From contig QNGE01001741.1 in the NCBI GenBank assembly GCA_008508345.1, positions 64,603-128,602 of the forward strand: a stretch of DNA of 64,000 nucleotides. The letters run 5' to 3'. Each line of letters starts with the position of its first letter. Positions within the stretch are counted from its first letter, which is position 1. The position numbers and the translations under genes were made by a program. The notes under the pieces were generated by a model, which did no database searches, was not told where the DNA came from, and saw nothing but the letters and a program-made list of their open reading frames with translations. The stretch comes from Paragonimus westermani (taxonomy: Eukaryota; Platyhelminthes; Trematoda; Plagiorchiida; Troglotrematidae). Shown one piece after another: positions 1 through 10,478 of this stretch.

Positions 1-1000
1 AAAATCTCATACGTCAGCGTTTTAGCGACATTACACTTAAAGGTGAACTCATTCGTACCCATCAGTTCTCTACTCAAAAATTTGTCTGTCAGTAAGTGTA
101 TTTATACTGAGCGGGGACAAATGCTTAAGTGGTCATTCTCTGAAATCAACCTATCAGATCCACAGAACCTTCCTGCAGTTAAGATCTGTGCATAGTGAAA
201 AGCACTGTTTAACTTCAAGGGCATGAGTGAGAGTGTTGATAGTTCTAAATCCCTTGGGTAGCTCACATTGTAAGTTCTTTATCCACTCGCACGAGTCATC
301 AGGTACGTGTACGTGACGGGGTGCTCCTTCAGTGACATTCAGTGTTCAAAGCTGACGTGATCGTAAGTGGAGCACCTCCATCCAAATTTTCTGACAATCA
401 CTTTCATACAGCTTTTCCTCACATTCGTAAACCGTTTGATGCATATTACTCGCCCACCGACAGAGGACAAGAAACACATTGTTGTAGACCTTTCTCTTTT
501 CCGTGAAAACCAATGAACATATAAACCACATAACCTCCGTCAATCGAGTTCCAGGATAGTAATTGCATTTTATGTTGAAATAATGTGCAGTCATTTTAGA
601 TTGAATCAAGCGCCAGCGTAATTATACAACGTCGGCTTTGTGATTGTTGATCTTAGTTTCGGAACAGACAGCATGCACCAATGGTTTGCATATCCGGTTG
701 TTCTGGAAGCTTAGCATTTGGATTGCAAACGTTTCATTGTCAAATGAGGTGAGATCACCGGTCCTTAGAAGTTTGAACTTCTGAGAATGAACGACGCACA
801 AGCACCCAAACTTATACGTTTTGTTTGTGGTGACATAGAGTTGAAGTAATTTCCTCAGTGGAGGGGGTGCAGTTAATCAGAACCTTTATAAAAGCTTTTG
901 TGAGTGCAACTGGGGTCGGTCCTGTATAGCTGATAAGAAAAGCAATTGGCTGCTACCTTAAGCTTGTTTCAAGGGGATGATGCGTAAAACAATTTATTCG
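1..1000. other. non-coding stretch, nothing recognised
   Basis: No reading frame resembles a known protein family, and no tRNA, array or long repeat is visible. The open frames here are short and lack splice-site support. Confidence 0.5.
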
Positions 1001-1934
1001 AGCGTATGTGAGATTTAACTAAGCGGGTTATAGGAATCCAATCAGTGAAAAGCAGTAATGAACTAGCGCTTTTCAAAATAGGACAGGACGGTTGCTAAAT
1101 AGCAACGTGTGATGTGAACGTAGCAGTTTATCCATAAAAAAGCCACTGTTCCTCTACTAACCTGAGATCGCTTAGTGTCATTCAGCCCTTCATCGCTGTG
1201 ATTTTTCTAAGACATTAGCTACACACGTAACAATGGCGAAATCGTGTTGTTTGGCAGTGAAAAGTTTGTAACCTAACTGAGGGTTCAACAAAGAACCTAA
1301 CATCGAACACAAAGGTCGCTTTAGACTTTTCCAATCGGTTAGTCTCAAACGTTGCAAACAAACGTTGAACATCTTTATGTGGGTAGGGAAATGAAAATAG
1401 CTTATTGGAACCATAGCAGAAAAGCATTTGACTGAATCTTAATATGAGCAAACGTGTTTCTGAGTTAAGCGTATGTGAGATTTAACTAAGCGGGTTATAG
1501 GAATCCAATCAGTGAAAAGCAGTAATGAACTAGCGCTTTTCAAAATAGGACAGGACGGTTGCTAAATAGCAACGTGTGATGTGAACGTAGCAGTTTATCC
1601 ATAAAAAAGCCACTGTTCCTCTACTAACCTGAGATCGCTTAGTGTCATTCAGCCCTTCATCGCTGTGATTTTTCTAAGACATTAGCTACACACGTAACAA
1701 TGGCGAAATCGTGTTGTTTGGCAGTGAAAAGTTTGTAACCTAACTGAGGGTTCAACAAAGAACCTAACATCGAACACAAAGGTCGCTTTAGACTTTTCCA
1801 ATCGGTTAGTCTCAAACGTTGCAAACAAACGTTGAACATCTTTATGTGGGTAGGGAAATGAAAATAGCTTATTGGAACCATAGCAGAAAAGCATTTGACT
1901 GAATCTTAATATGAGCAAACGTGTTTCTGAGTTT
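1001..1934. repeat. 467-bp direct tandem duplication (two units)
   Basis: The unit 1001-1467 is repeated directly at 1468-1934 with no difference that I can see by eye, and the minus-strand open frames inside both units are identical. The second unit is followed by unique sequence starting TGATCTT. The open frames (74-98 codons) do not resemble a known family and I do not call them genes. Exact identity implies either a very recent duplication or an assembly artefact. Confidence 0.9.
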
Positions 1935-4342
1935 GATCTTAGAATCGCTACACTGTGGAAAGTGACCACTGTTTGCATCTATCGTGTTTGCAATTAATCT
2001 GATTACTGTTGTCCATAGTGACGTGAATACTGACGGAATAACTTTAAAAATAACGATTGTTATGTATACACAATTTATAAATGAAATTGAACAATGTCAT
2101 TTTTCAATGATGATCAATTACTGTGCTTTTATGAAAGTAATTTTAGCAGCGCTCCTGGTCAAATAACAGTGTACGCGGTGTGTCAAAAATGCAAGCACTT
2201 CTAGTAGACCAGTAATTGCTTAAAATAAACGGAACAATACACAATAATTAACTGTTGTAATACGGACGTCAAAGCTGAATCTGAATAACACGAGTGTGTT
2301 GCTTAATATCAACGGTCTGCCACTCTTGATGTCAAGTTTGCTGGTTCAGATTTTACCTTTGGCCATCTCCGCCTTTCTCTAAACATGTAAATCTACCGTG
2401 TAGAACGAATATTTTCGTGAGAACCAGTGAACCTGAAACAAACTTTTTGTATCCACACCATAGAACGTTGGCTGTGGTACAACAGTGTGGATACACAGTA
2501 TGGTTACTAACAAATTACTAAATCATGGACAGCAAGAACAACCAACGTAACTGAGACTCCGGGGTAACGGCAATAACAAACACTGAAAACGGTTGTGTGC
2601 TCATACATCCGATAAAAATTTCTGTAACCTTGGATAAGACCACTTCATTTAATCATATCACAAGTATCAAGCTGCATTGTATTGCCACCAAAAACTTTAC
2701 CAGCCAGCAGTACAATTCATTTTCCGTTCATTTCGTCCAGATTGTCTATCCCGATCAATAAACGCTGGGAAAAAAATTTTGTGTTGATAAAAATATTGGG
2801 CTAAATGATAAAACAGACTCAAAGGGTTAGTGCGCATTCACTAAATATTTTGATCCTGATGCCACGGAACCTTGTGTTCTCCTAGTCCGATTCAATAGAT
2901 TGAAGAAACAGCGTGTGACGTAGGGTGCAAACGTTTTGTGTGCTGTTCCAGATGAACAAAATAAAGTCAAAAAACAGCTTGTGTATTGTTCACACACAGA
3001 GAATGTAAGAGCTGTTTTCTATTAAAACCATGAGAATGAAATCCTTTTAATGATATTGCGGTCGATGATCTTTGATTTCTGCTTATCAGAATGGGGTCAG
3101 TATTGTTTAATCGATTTTATTTAACTGTTTGTTAACAACGTTTTTACACGAGCTGTCTTTTATTCCTGACTACAGTCAGAATATTCCCGTTCTCAATAAT
3201 TACGTTGTTGTCCAATTTCCCTTCCATGAGTTACGAGTTACTAGTTTCGTATACGGTATGCTAAGTCTGTTAGAACTGTAACTGCTCAGATATTATTGCT
3301 CATCAGTCGTGTACTGCAGATTTGAAGATTTTCGAAACATACATTACTTCTTTGAATAAGCAAATTGCACACTTGATTTCGTCAGTCATTTGCACGTTCA
3401 ATGTAATATTAACCCAGATTAAACCTGATAACGTTTTTTCAAAAATACGTAGCTATCAGTCCTAAGCTTCTAGGGAATTCTTCGGTTGACGTAATTTTGC
3501 AAACGCCATTCAAATCCTTTTTCACTCAGAAAATGAATGAACTTTTATCTATGATGGTTTTGTAATGTTCCACATAAGGCCAGTGGTTTGGTGATCACCT
3601 CACTAGCGGTTGAATCTAAATTCCGTTCCAGAAAGGTGCCACTGTTGACTGCCAACAAGCACAAAACTCGTCATTATCAATTTTGAGTGGCATTCACAGT
3701 GGGAATACTCATGTTTTGCTGTTAAGCAGTAGTGCAACGGTAACACCATAGCAGAAAGTTAAATTCACTTTAGCTGTTGAATAAGTTCTTCCCGATCGGA
3801 TAGCATTTCGGAGTGAAATACTGACATTTTCACTAAGTGATTGGTTCTGGGACGTCTGCCTTCATATAGGTAATTGCACTTAAAGACAGTTTTGGCTTGG
3901 TTCCTGGTACTGTTTTATGGACCTGCCCAGTTTGTGAAACATGTCCAGGGAAATGTGTAATGTGCCTTAATTGGGCAACTTTGAACAACAGTGAAACATA
4001 ATGAGAAAATATTTTGTGTCCACATCCTTTTACTCGATCGCTTGATACATCCCTTTTTGGCTGTTTTTACCATAAACGGTGTTCGGGAAGGCACTGCTGG
4101 GGATTCTTGAAACTTCATATTTCGTTTCATCCCATTAGTACTTTGTCCTGCATGCGGTACACGAATAACACCATTCCATATGATCTCTCTGTCAGCGGCG
4201 TGAATAGCACGTTGGATAAGCGAAGTGATAAAGCTGCTCTGTACGGAATCCCTCTTTCTTTTAAAATCCGAAGTGATGTCTCAGAACTTAGAAGTTTCCA
4301 CCCCTGCCTGGTTGCCCCAGGCATCTCTGTTTAAAGTTTGGG
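1935..4342. other. AT-rich intergenic sequence upstream of Nck
   Basis: No coding exon is recognised here. Overlapping frames at 4014-4334 on both strands look like chance frames. Any promoter or 5' non-coding exon of the downstream Nck gene should be in or near this region, but I cannot place one from sequence alone. Confidence 0.4.
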
Positions 4343-5596
4343 CAGGTTCATTCAAATCGGCGGTGCCGTATCGTCAACCTGTAATGGTACTACACATACA
4401 TCTGCGAAACTAACGACGATACCTGTGATCTTTTCTAATCCTCACCAACTGTAACGTCTGAAAGCCACTGATACAAAAGATTTAATCCATGCATATTATT
4501 CTTTTTAACCTAGAACTCCGTTTTCTGACGAACAGTTGAACCGGTTCGTCACATTCAACTACTGTTTACTCCGTAAATTATCCCAAATTAAGTGGAGTAA
4601 TCACATGGATAACGCAACCTTACTACACCGCATCCTTTTGAAAACTTCCGTTTAGCGGTCGGTTTATCAAATTAGGAAAGTGCACCGTTCGCTCTGATTG
4701 CGCCACGTACTCAACACAGATTATTGCCGTACCAGACCTTACTTGCCGAGGTCAACAGTGACCGGAAAAAATCATTTGCGAAGTTTGCAATAATTTTAAC
4801 ACAGGTAATGACATTCTTAGCTGCCCCGGTGTCTAAAGATACTGCGCGTTTCCTAACGGTTGAGAAGTTCGTGATCACTCAAGTCGCCTCTTAGAAGCGC
4901 TATCCAACGTAGTGGTTTGCAGCAGAAAATGCCGTGTTTGTACTCATGTTATTGGTGTCTTTTCTGGCTAGACTTATTCTGTCAGCTTCAGCTCCCTTTT
5001 TAAAAAGACGTATGTGTGCAACAACGGCGGTTGGAGGCACAGTACTATTTGGTCGAGTATATGTATTTTTTTATGTGTACATGTATTCAAGCTCAGATCT
5101 CATTAACGGGAGAGACCGGAGGACTATAATTGCATCACAGAAGGTTCTCAGAACAGAACACTCGAATGTTGAAACTAATTGACTGTGGACATTTGTTGAC
5201 TATGCAGCTTACTCCAATCATGTTAAACAGAAGTTACAGCTCGTGTCATTTGGGTATTCAACAGTTTCAGATACGCTGACAAACTTACACTACACAATAG
5301 GCAGGTGTGGAAGTAGTCTTGAATACTTTGGATTTCAACAACGAATGAAATAGCTTTTGTGGGGGGTGTATGTGTGCCTGCAATTACAACTGACTACGAT
5401 CATTTGAAATGCGATACGTAGGTCTGCTGTTATGGATAATTGACAGACTACAAAATATTGTAATCACTACAAATCCAAGTGAACAGAGTCATCAAAGCTG
5501 TGAGGTAGTTTAAAAACAAATATTAGCGCAGACAGCTGAATTTACCTACACTTTAATGAGATGACTTATCAACTGACAAATCGTATATCATATTTC

Positions 5597-5609
5597 AGAG
5601 GGCTTCAAT
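5597..5609 (+). promoter_or_regulatory. 3' splice acceptor just upstream of the Nck start codon
   Basis: A TTTCAG acceptor ends at 5598, leaving only an 11-nt leader before the ATG at 5610. Such a short leader after an acceptor fits either a cis-spliced non-coding first exon upstream or a spliced-leader trans-splice site, which flatworms use on part of their transcripts. The sequence does not decide between them. The same site occurs at 9886-9898 in the second copy. Confidence 0.5.
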
Positions 5610-5798
5610 ATGACAGAACCAATCCGAGATAATCTGGTTGCCAAATTCGATTACTACGCCACTGAAAGTCATGAGCTGACAGTGTTGGAAGGTGAACGGT
5701 TAACACTGCTTGACGATTCCTCCCTATGGTGGAAGGTGATGAACGCGACAGGTGAAGTGGGCTATGTGCCAAGCAATTACGTCAAATCAGCACGCCAG
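5610..5798 (+). CDS. NCK1: Nck exon 1 (copy 1): N-terminal SH3 domain
   Basis: This exon of 63 codons starts at the first ATG after the acceptor and ends at a CAG|GTAAAC donor in phase 0. It encodes a complete SH3 domain. The AKFDYYA segment (residues 11-17) corresponds to the ALYDY motif, followed by an LDDSSLWW segment with the binding-site tryptophan pair (residues 40-41) and VPSNYV near residues 53-58. The match to the first SH3 of vertebrate Nck is close along its length, including the LLDDS stretch. If the following 43-nt intron were retained, the frame would run on to a TAA ending at 5921 and give a 103-aa product with only this SH3 domain. Confidence 0.92.
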
Positions 5799-5841
5799 GT
5801 AAACAATCTTATGCCGACAAACCTAATAAGGTTGCTGTTAG

Positions 5842-6189
5842 AATCTACTCTCCAATTTCATGAACTCTTTGAGTCGAAAGAAAGGACATTGCGCATCAAA
5901 GCTAACCGGCTCCAGTACTAATGCATGGATAAGTAGAACCATAGAGGAGCTAGGCTCATCACAACCGTTCACCGAGCACAACCGTACCAGTTCAACACTC
6001 GTCCAGGGAACTATGAAAACACCAACGGACAGTACAGCTGCTGACGTGTCGTCAAGTGAGATGTCCAGCGCATTGAATACTATTGTTCGTGGGCCTAAGG
6101 ATGGAGTATTTTACTCTTTTAACAGGAACTCTCATCCTTCAGAGGCCATTCTAATGGCAGAAACAAACAGTCGTGATAAAAACATACAG
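5842..6189 (+). CDS. NCK1: Nck exon 2 (copy 1): SH3-1 to SH3-2 linker
   Basis: The acceptor TTGCTGTTAG ends at 5841 and opens the frame that continues through the ATG at 5860, so the preceding intron is only 43 nt (5799-5841). The exon ends at CAG|GTGAGC (6189/6190), giving 116 codons in phase 0. The product is a hydrophilic Ser/Thr-rich linker with no recognised domain. It replaces the much shorter linker of vertebrate Nck and accounts for most of the extra length. Assignment rests on phase, splice sites and position between two clear SH3 exons, not on similarity. Confidence 0.75.
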
Positions 6190-8110
6190 GTGAGCGAAAA
6201 CAATCCTGATGCCAAATAAGTGTGTCGTTAACTGTTGCACTGATTTCTATGCTTTTGGTTTATAATGTTCAGCCTATTCAGGCCCAACTAGGATCAGCCA
6301 GCGTGGATACATATTGCAGCCGAATCTGGGTCAAACGCCCATTTTGAAACCACGGCAATGCAAAGATCGAACTTAACAAAAAATAATATAGGTAGGTTGT
6401 TTCTCATGTGCAGCGACTACATCTAGGGAACACAAAAATCGGTCATTCGGATTGTGATTACCTTTGTGATGCGGACTGTTACTTGTGCCCATATTCTTGT
6501 CATACGCAACCACTCCTCACTTGATAACTTGCAACGAGAACAGCTAATTTGTCTCTAGGTATTTTATTACCACACTACCACACTACTTTGTTCATATTGA
6601 CATCGTTATTCCGAATTTTTGCTGCTTCACGGTCCTTTCTTTTGGGCATATGACCAAACCACAACAGAAACTGGTGGCCTTCAGCAGCAGTTCGCCGGCA
6701 TTTTCTGGTATGGAAATTATCACTACCCTGGGACTAGGATTGTCTCTTCAGCTGAGAAGTCCTCGTCTTCCAAAGCTTTCTGTTTCCTCAGGTTTCATTT
6801 TATTCGTCTTTTTTAGTGTCTTCAATGAATTAGATATGAGCGTCTAGGTGTTAAGGTATGAACAAATGGCAGACCGACCACTTGTTGAATGCTGACAGCA
6901 GAAAAAACAGGATATCACGACCAGATTCTTCAATATCAACGGATTCTTCATTTAGTCCATGTTTTCACAATGGAAATGCAGCTGTTGAATCACGACAGAA
7001 TAAAGAAATTATCTACAGCATCCAAAGACATAATTACTTCACGCATTGCACCAAGTAAATGAACTCATAAACCGGCTATTCAGAGTCAAGTAAACTATTA
7101 TCATCTTGCGTATTCCGCCTACTGTCTCCACTGAATCCATATTTTCGAATCGTGACGAAGATTCTTTACTGCATATTCACAGTCTGAGTAATTCCCGCAT
7201 TTCGTGGTTGCTGGTGTTATTACGTTATTCTTCGAAAAGATCACTCTGATGGCACTCACCGAGAGTACATTTGGATGAATCGTGAAGTTATCTAGGAAAT
7301 TACAATCTGCTATGTTTTGCCATCGTTTTTTGCTGAATCGCCTTGACAAAGTGTTGAAAATTTCTTCAGCCATTCAGGCCTCTTGTTCGGACGGACCCCC
7401 CCCGATTTCACGTTTCTACCGGAGTGAAGAACCCCCATTTTTAGCGCCATTGTTCAGTAAGATCGATCTAACTTGACTTGACGGTAGACAGATTCAAAGG
7501 TTTGTATTTCACCTGGAACCAACCAAGATGTTAGGCATCAAACCTGTAATGCATCCCTGTGTGGTATTGATGCGGCCACAACCGAAGATGAACAGGCATT
7601 AAATGTGATACACAACGGTATACTTTTGATCCTTCCGTTAATCAGGTGAGTCAGACGGGGATAAACGTATACTGCTAAACATTCGTCTCAACCCTTACAA
7701 ACCTAAGGCTTCGGCCGAACTAAACCCGGATTAGGAGTACGATCCCTGAATTTTCTCGTACCGTTGACATGCATCCGTTTTTGGGGTGACTCCCACTCTT
7801 TTTGCTAACATATGACATCATATTTACTACAGTTAATGACAACCTGAATAATCACAAAATGCCAGCCGTAAATGTAATGCAATGTGCTATGCTAGTGACC
7901 ACTATTGTGTAATTCAAAAGTGGAAAAAACGATAGGGATAAGGGTCAGAGGAGTAGGCTTCCAGAACCGCACATATCCCTCAGTAGTTTCACCGGTTCCC
8001 AACAGATAATGATCGTCGGGAACTGATCGTTACGACATTCAGGAGAATCGCTGTAAACAACTATCTTACGCCAGGTTTGGCGAAGTTAATAAACTTGCAG
8101 CTTTTCTCTA

Positions 8111-8631
8111 ATTGTGGTGGATTGCCAGGTCGGGGGTGCGAGTTTTCGAACGCTCGGCCGAATACCTCAACGTGGGGGAGGTACGTTCGAAAACCTGCCG
8201 CGATCGGATCCAGAACAACGGGCGCGACCGGATGAGTCATCGCTCGACTAGATCGGACCAACGGGCGAGGCAGGGCAGGCGAAATACGACAAACGGCCAG
8301 ATCGGAGGCGTGGTTTTTCCAACATTCAGAGGAACATCTCGACACGAGGTTGGAATACGGTCAAGGCCAACACTGGGTGGATGGCGGACAGCACGAGCAG
8401 CCGGACGAGCCATCGCGCAACGGAATCGGACAAACGGACGAGGAATGGCAAGCGAAAAACCCTCCGATAGAAGGCACCGGTCACGCACGTAAACCGGTTA
8501 GAAGTGCGCACGACGTGTGAACGGAAACCGGGGGGTGCTGCGGGTTGGAATTGCGACTTATAAACGAGAGAGCGCGCGTTGCATGTGACTAGCGGTTTGG
8601 ACAATAAAGATTGTGCTTTATTGGACGCCTN
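8111..8631 (+). mobile_element. GC-rich LTR-like island at the duplication junction, ended by an N
   Basis: About 520 bases of visibly GC-rich sequence lie exactly between the two copies of the duplicated segment, in an otherwise AT-rich neighbourhood. A TG start is possible at 8113. Inside are two diverged copies of a motif around GA(T/C)GAG(T/C)CATCGC (near 8231 and 8405), a TATA-like CTTATAAA near 8557, and an AATAAA near 8602 shortly before the end. This order of upstream repeats, TATA and polyadenylation signal is typical of a retroviral-type LTR. The island stops at the ambiguous base at 8631, so its true end and any internal coding region may be missing. There is no reverse-transcriptase similarity to confirm it. 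Confidence 0.45.
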
Positions 8632-9898
8632 CAGGTTCATTCAAATCGGCGGTGCCGTATCGTCAGCCTGTAATGGTACTACACATACATCTGCGAAACT
8701 AACGACGATACCTGTGATCTTTTCTAATCCTCACCAACTGTAACGTCTGAAAGCCACTGATACAAAAGATTTAATCCATGCATATTATTCTTTTTAACCT
8801 AGAACTCCGTTTTCTGACGAACAGTTGAACCGGTTCGTCACATTCAACTACTGTTTACTCCGTAAATTATCCCAAATTAAGTGGAGTAATCACATGGATA
8901 ACGCAACCTTACTACACCGCATCCTTTTGAAAACTTCCGTTTAGCGGTCGGTTTATCAAATTAGGAAAGTGCACCGTTCGCTCTGATTGCGCCACGTACT
9001 CAACACAGATTATTGCCGTACCAGACCTTACTTGCCGAGGTCAACAGTGACCGGAAAAAATCATTTGCGAAGTTTGCAATAATTTTAACACAGGTAATGA
9101 CATTCTTAGCTGCCCCGGTGTCTAAAGATACTGCGCGTTTCCTAACGGTTGAGAAGTTCGTGATCACTCAAGTCGCCTCTTAGAAGCGCTATCCAACGTA
9201 GTGGTTTGCAGCAGAAAATGCCGTGTTTGTACTCATGTTATTGGTGTCTTTTCTGGCTAGACTTATTCTGTCAGCTTCAGCTCCCTTTTTAAAAAGACGT
9301 ATGTGTGCAACAACGGCGGTTGGAGGCACAGTACTATTTGGTCGAGTATATGTATTTTTTTATGTGTACATGTATTCAAGCTCAGATCTCATTAACGGGA
9401 GAGACCGGAGGACTATAATTGCATCACAGAAGGTTCTCAGAACAGAACACTCGAATGTTGAAACTAATTGACTGTGGACATTTGTTGACTATGCAGCTTA
9501 CTCCAATCATGTTAAACAGAAGTTACAGCTCGTGTCATTTGGGTATTCAACAGTTTCAGATACGCTGACAAACTTACACTACACAATAGGCAGGTGTGGA
9601 AGTAGTCTTGAATACTTTGGATTTCAACAACGAATGAAATAGCTTTTGTGGGGGGTGTATGTGTGCCTGCAATTACAACTGACTACGATCATTTGAAATG
9701 CGATACGTAGGTCTGCTGTTATGGATAATTGACAGACTACAAAATATTGTAATCACTACAAATCCAAGTGAACAGAGTCATCAAAGCTGTGAGGTAGTTT
9801 AAAAACAAATATTAGCGCAGACAGCTGAATTTACCTACACTTTAATGAGATGACTTATCAACTGACAAATCGTATATCATATTTCAGAGGGCTTCAAT

Positions 9899-10087
9899 AT
9901 GACAGAACCAATCCGAGATAATCTGGTTGCCAAATTCGATTACTACGCCACTGAAAGTCATGAGCTGACAGTGTTGGAAGGTGAACGGTTAACACTGCTT
10001 GACGATTCCTCCCTATGGTGGAAGGTGATTAACGCGACGGGTGAAGTGGGCTATGTACCAAGCAATTACGTCAAATCAGCACGCCAG
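9899..10087 (+). CDS. NCK1: Nck exon 1 (copy 2): N-terminal SH3 domain
   Basis: This exon has the same structure as the copy at 5610-5798, with an intact start, donor and frame. It differs by one amino-acid change (Met44 to Ile) and two silent changes. It lies nearer the downstream exons, so a transcript starting here would skip the first copy. It cannot follow copy-1 exon 2 in frame through the first acceptor AG, because that junction gives an immediate stop. Confidence 0.85.
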
Positions 10088-10130
10088 GTAAACAATCTTA
10101 TGCCGACAAACCTAATAAGGTTGCTGTTAG

Positions 10131-10478
10131 AATCTATTCTCCAATTTCATGAACTCTTTGAGTCGAAAGAAAGGAAATTGCGCATCAAAGCTAACCGGCT
10201 CCAGTACTAATGCATGGATAAGTAGAACCATAGAGGAGCTAGGCTCATCACAACCGTTCACCGAGCACAACCGTACCAGTTCAACACTCGTCCAGGGAAC
10301 TATGAAAACACCAACGGACAGTACAGCTGCTGACGTGTCGTCAAGTGAGATATCCAGCGCATTGAATACTATTGTTCGTGGGCCTAATGATGGAGTATTT
10401 TACTCTTTTAACAGGAACTCTCATCCTTCAGAGGCCATTCTAATGGCAGAAACAAACAGTCGTGATAAAAACATACAG
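10131..10478 (+). CDS. NCK1: Nck exon 2 (copy 2): linker
   Basis: This is the counterpart of 5842-6189, with the same 43-nt upstream intron and the same CAG|GTGAGC donor. Four replacement differences from copy 1 are visible (Leu to Phe, His to Asn, Met to Ile, Lys to Asn). The frame is intact and in phase with exon 3 at 16566. Confidence 0.7.

Larger units (their letters stand above)
4343..8110 (+). repeat. long tandem segmental duplication, copy 1 (Nck exons 1-2)
   Basis: This 3768-bp segment recurs at 8632-12399 at a constant offset of 4289 bases with no indel that I found. It carries Nck exons 1 and 2 with flanking intron. Differences are strongly clustered: one in 4343-5740 (at 4376), seven in 5741-6099 (the exon region), none noticed in 6100-7755, and about twenty in 7756-8104. 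The homology stops at 8110, where the GC-rich island begins. Confidence 0.93.

Noticed and set aside
1215..1978. Repeated minus-strand frames in the 467-bp units, vaguely recalling a THAP-type zinc-finger pattern
   Set aside because: The Cys-Cys-Cys-His spacing and the key Trp and Pro positions are not met; duplication alone explains the recurrence.
4934..5182. 82-codon frame with hydrophobic start, identical at 9223-9471
   Set aside because: Its identity only reflects the segmental duplication. It has no homologous pattern or splice context.
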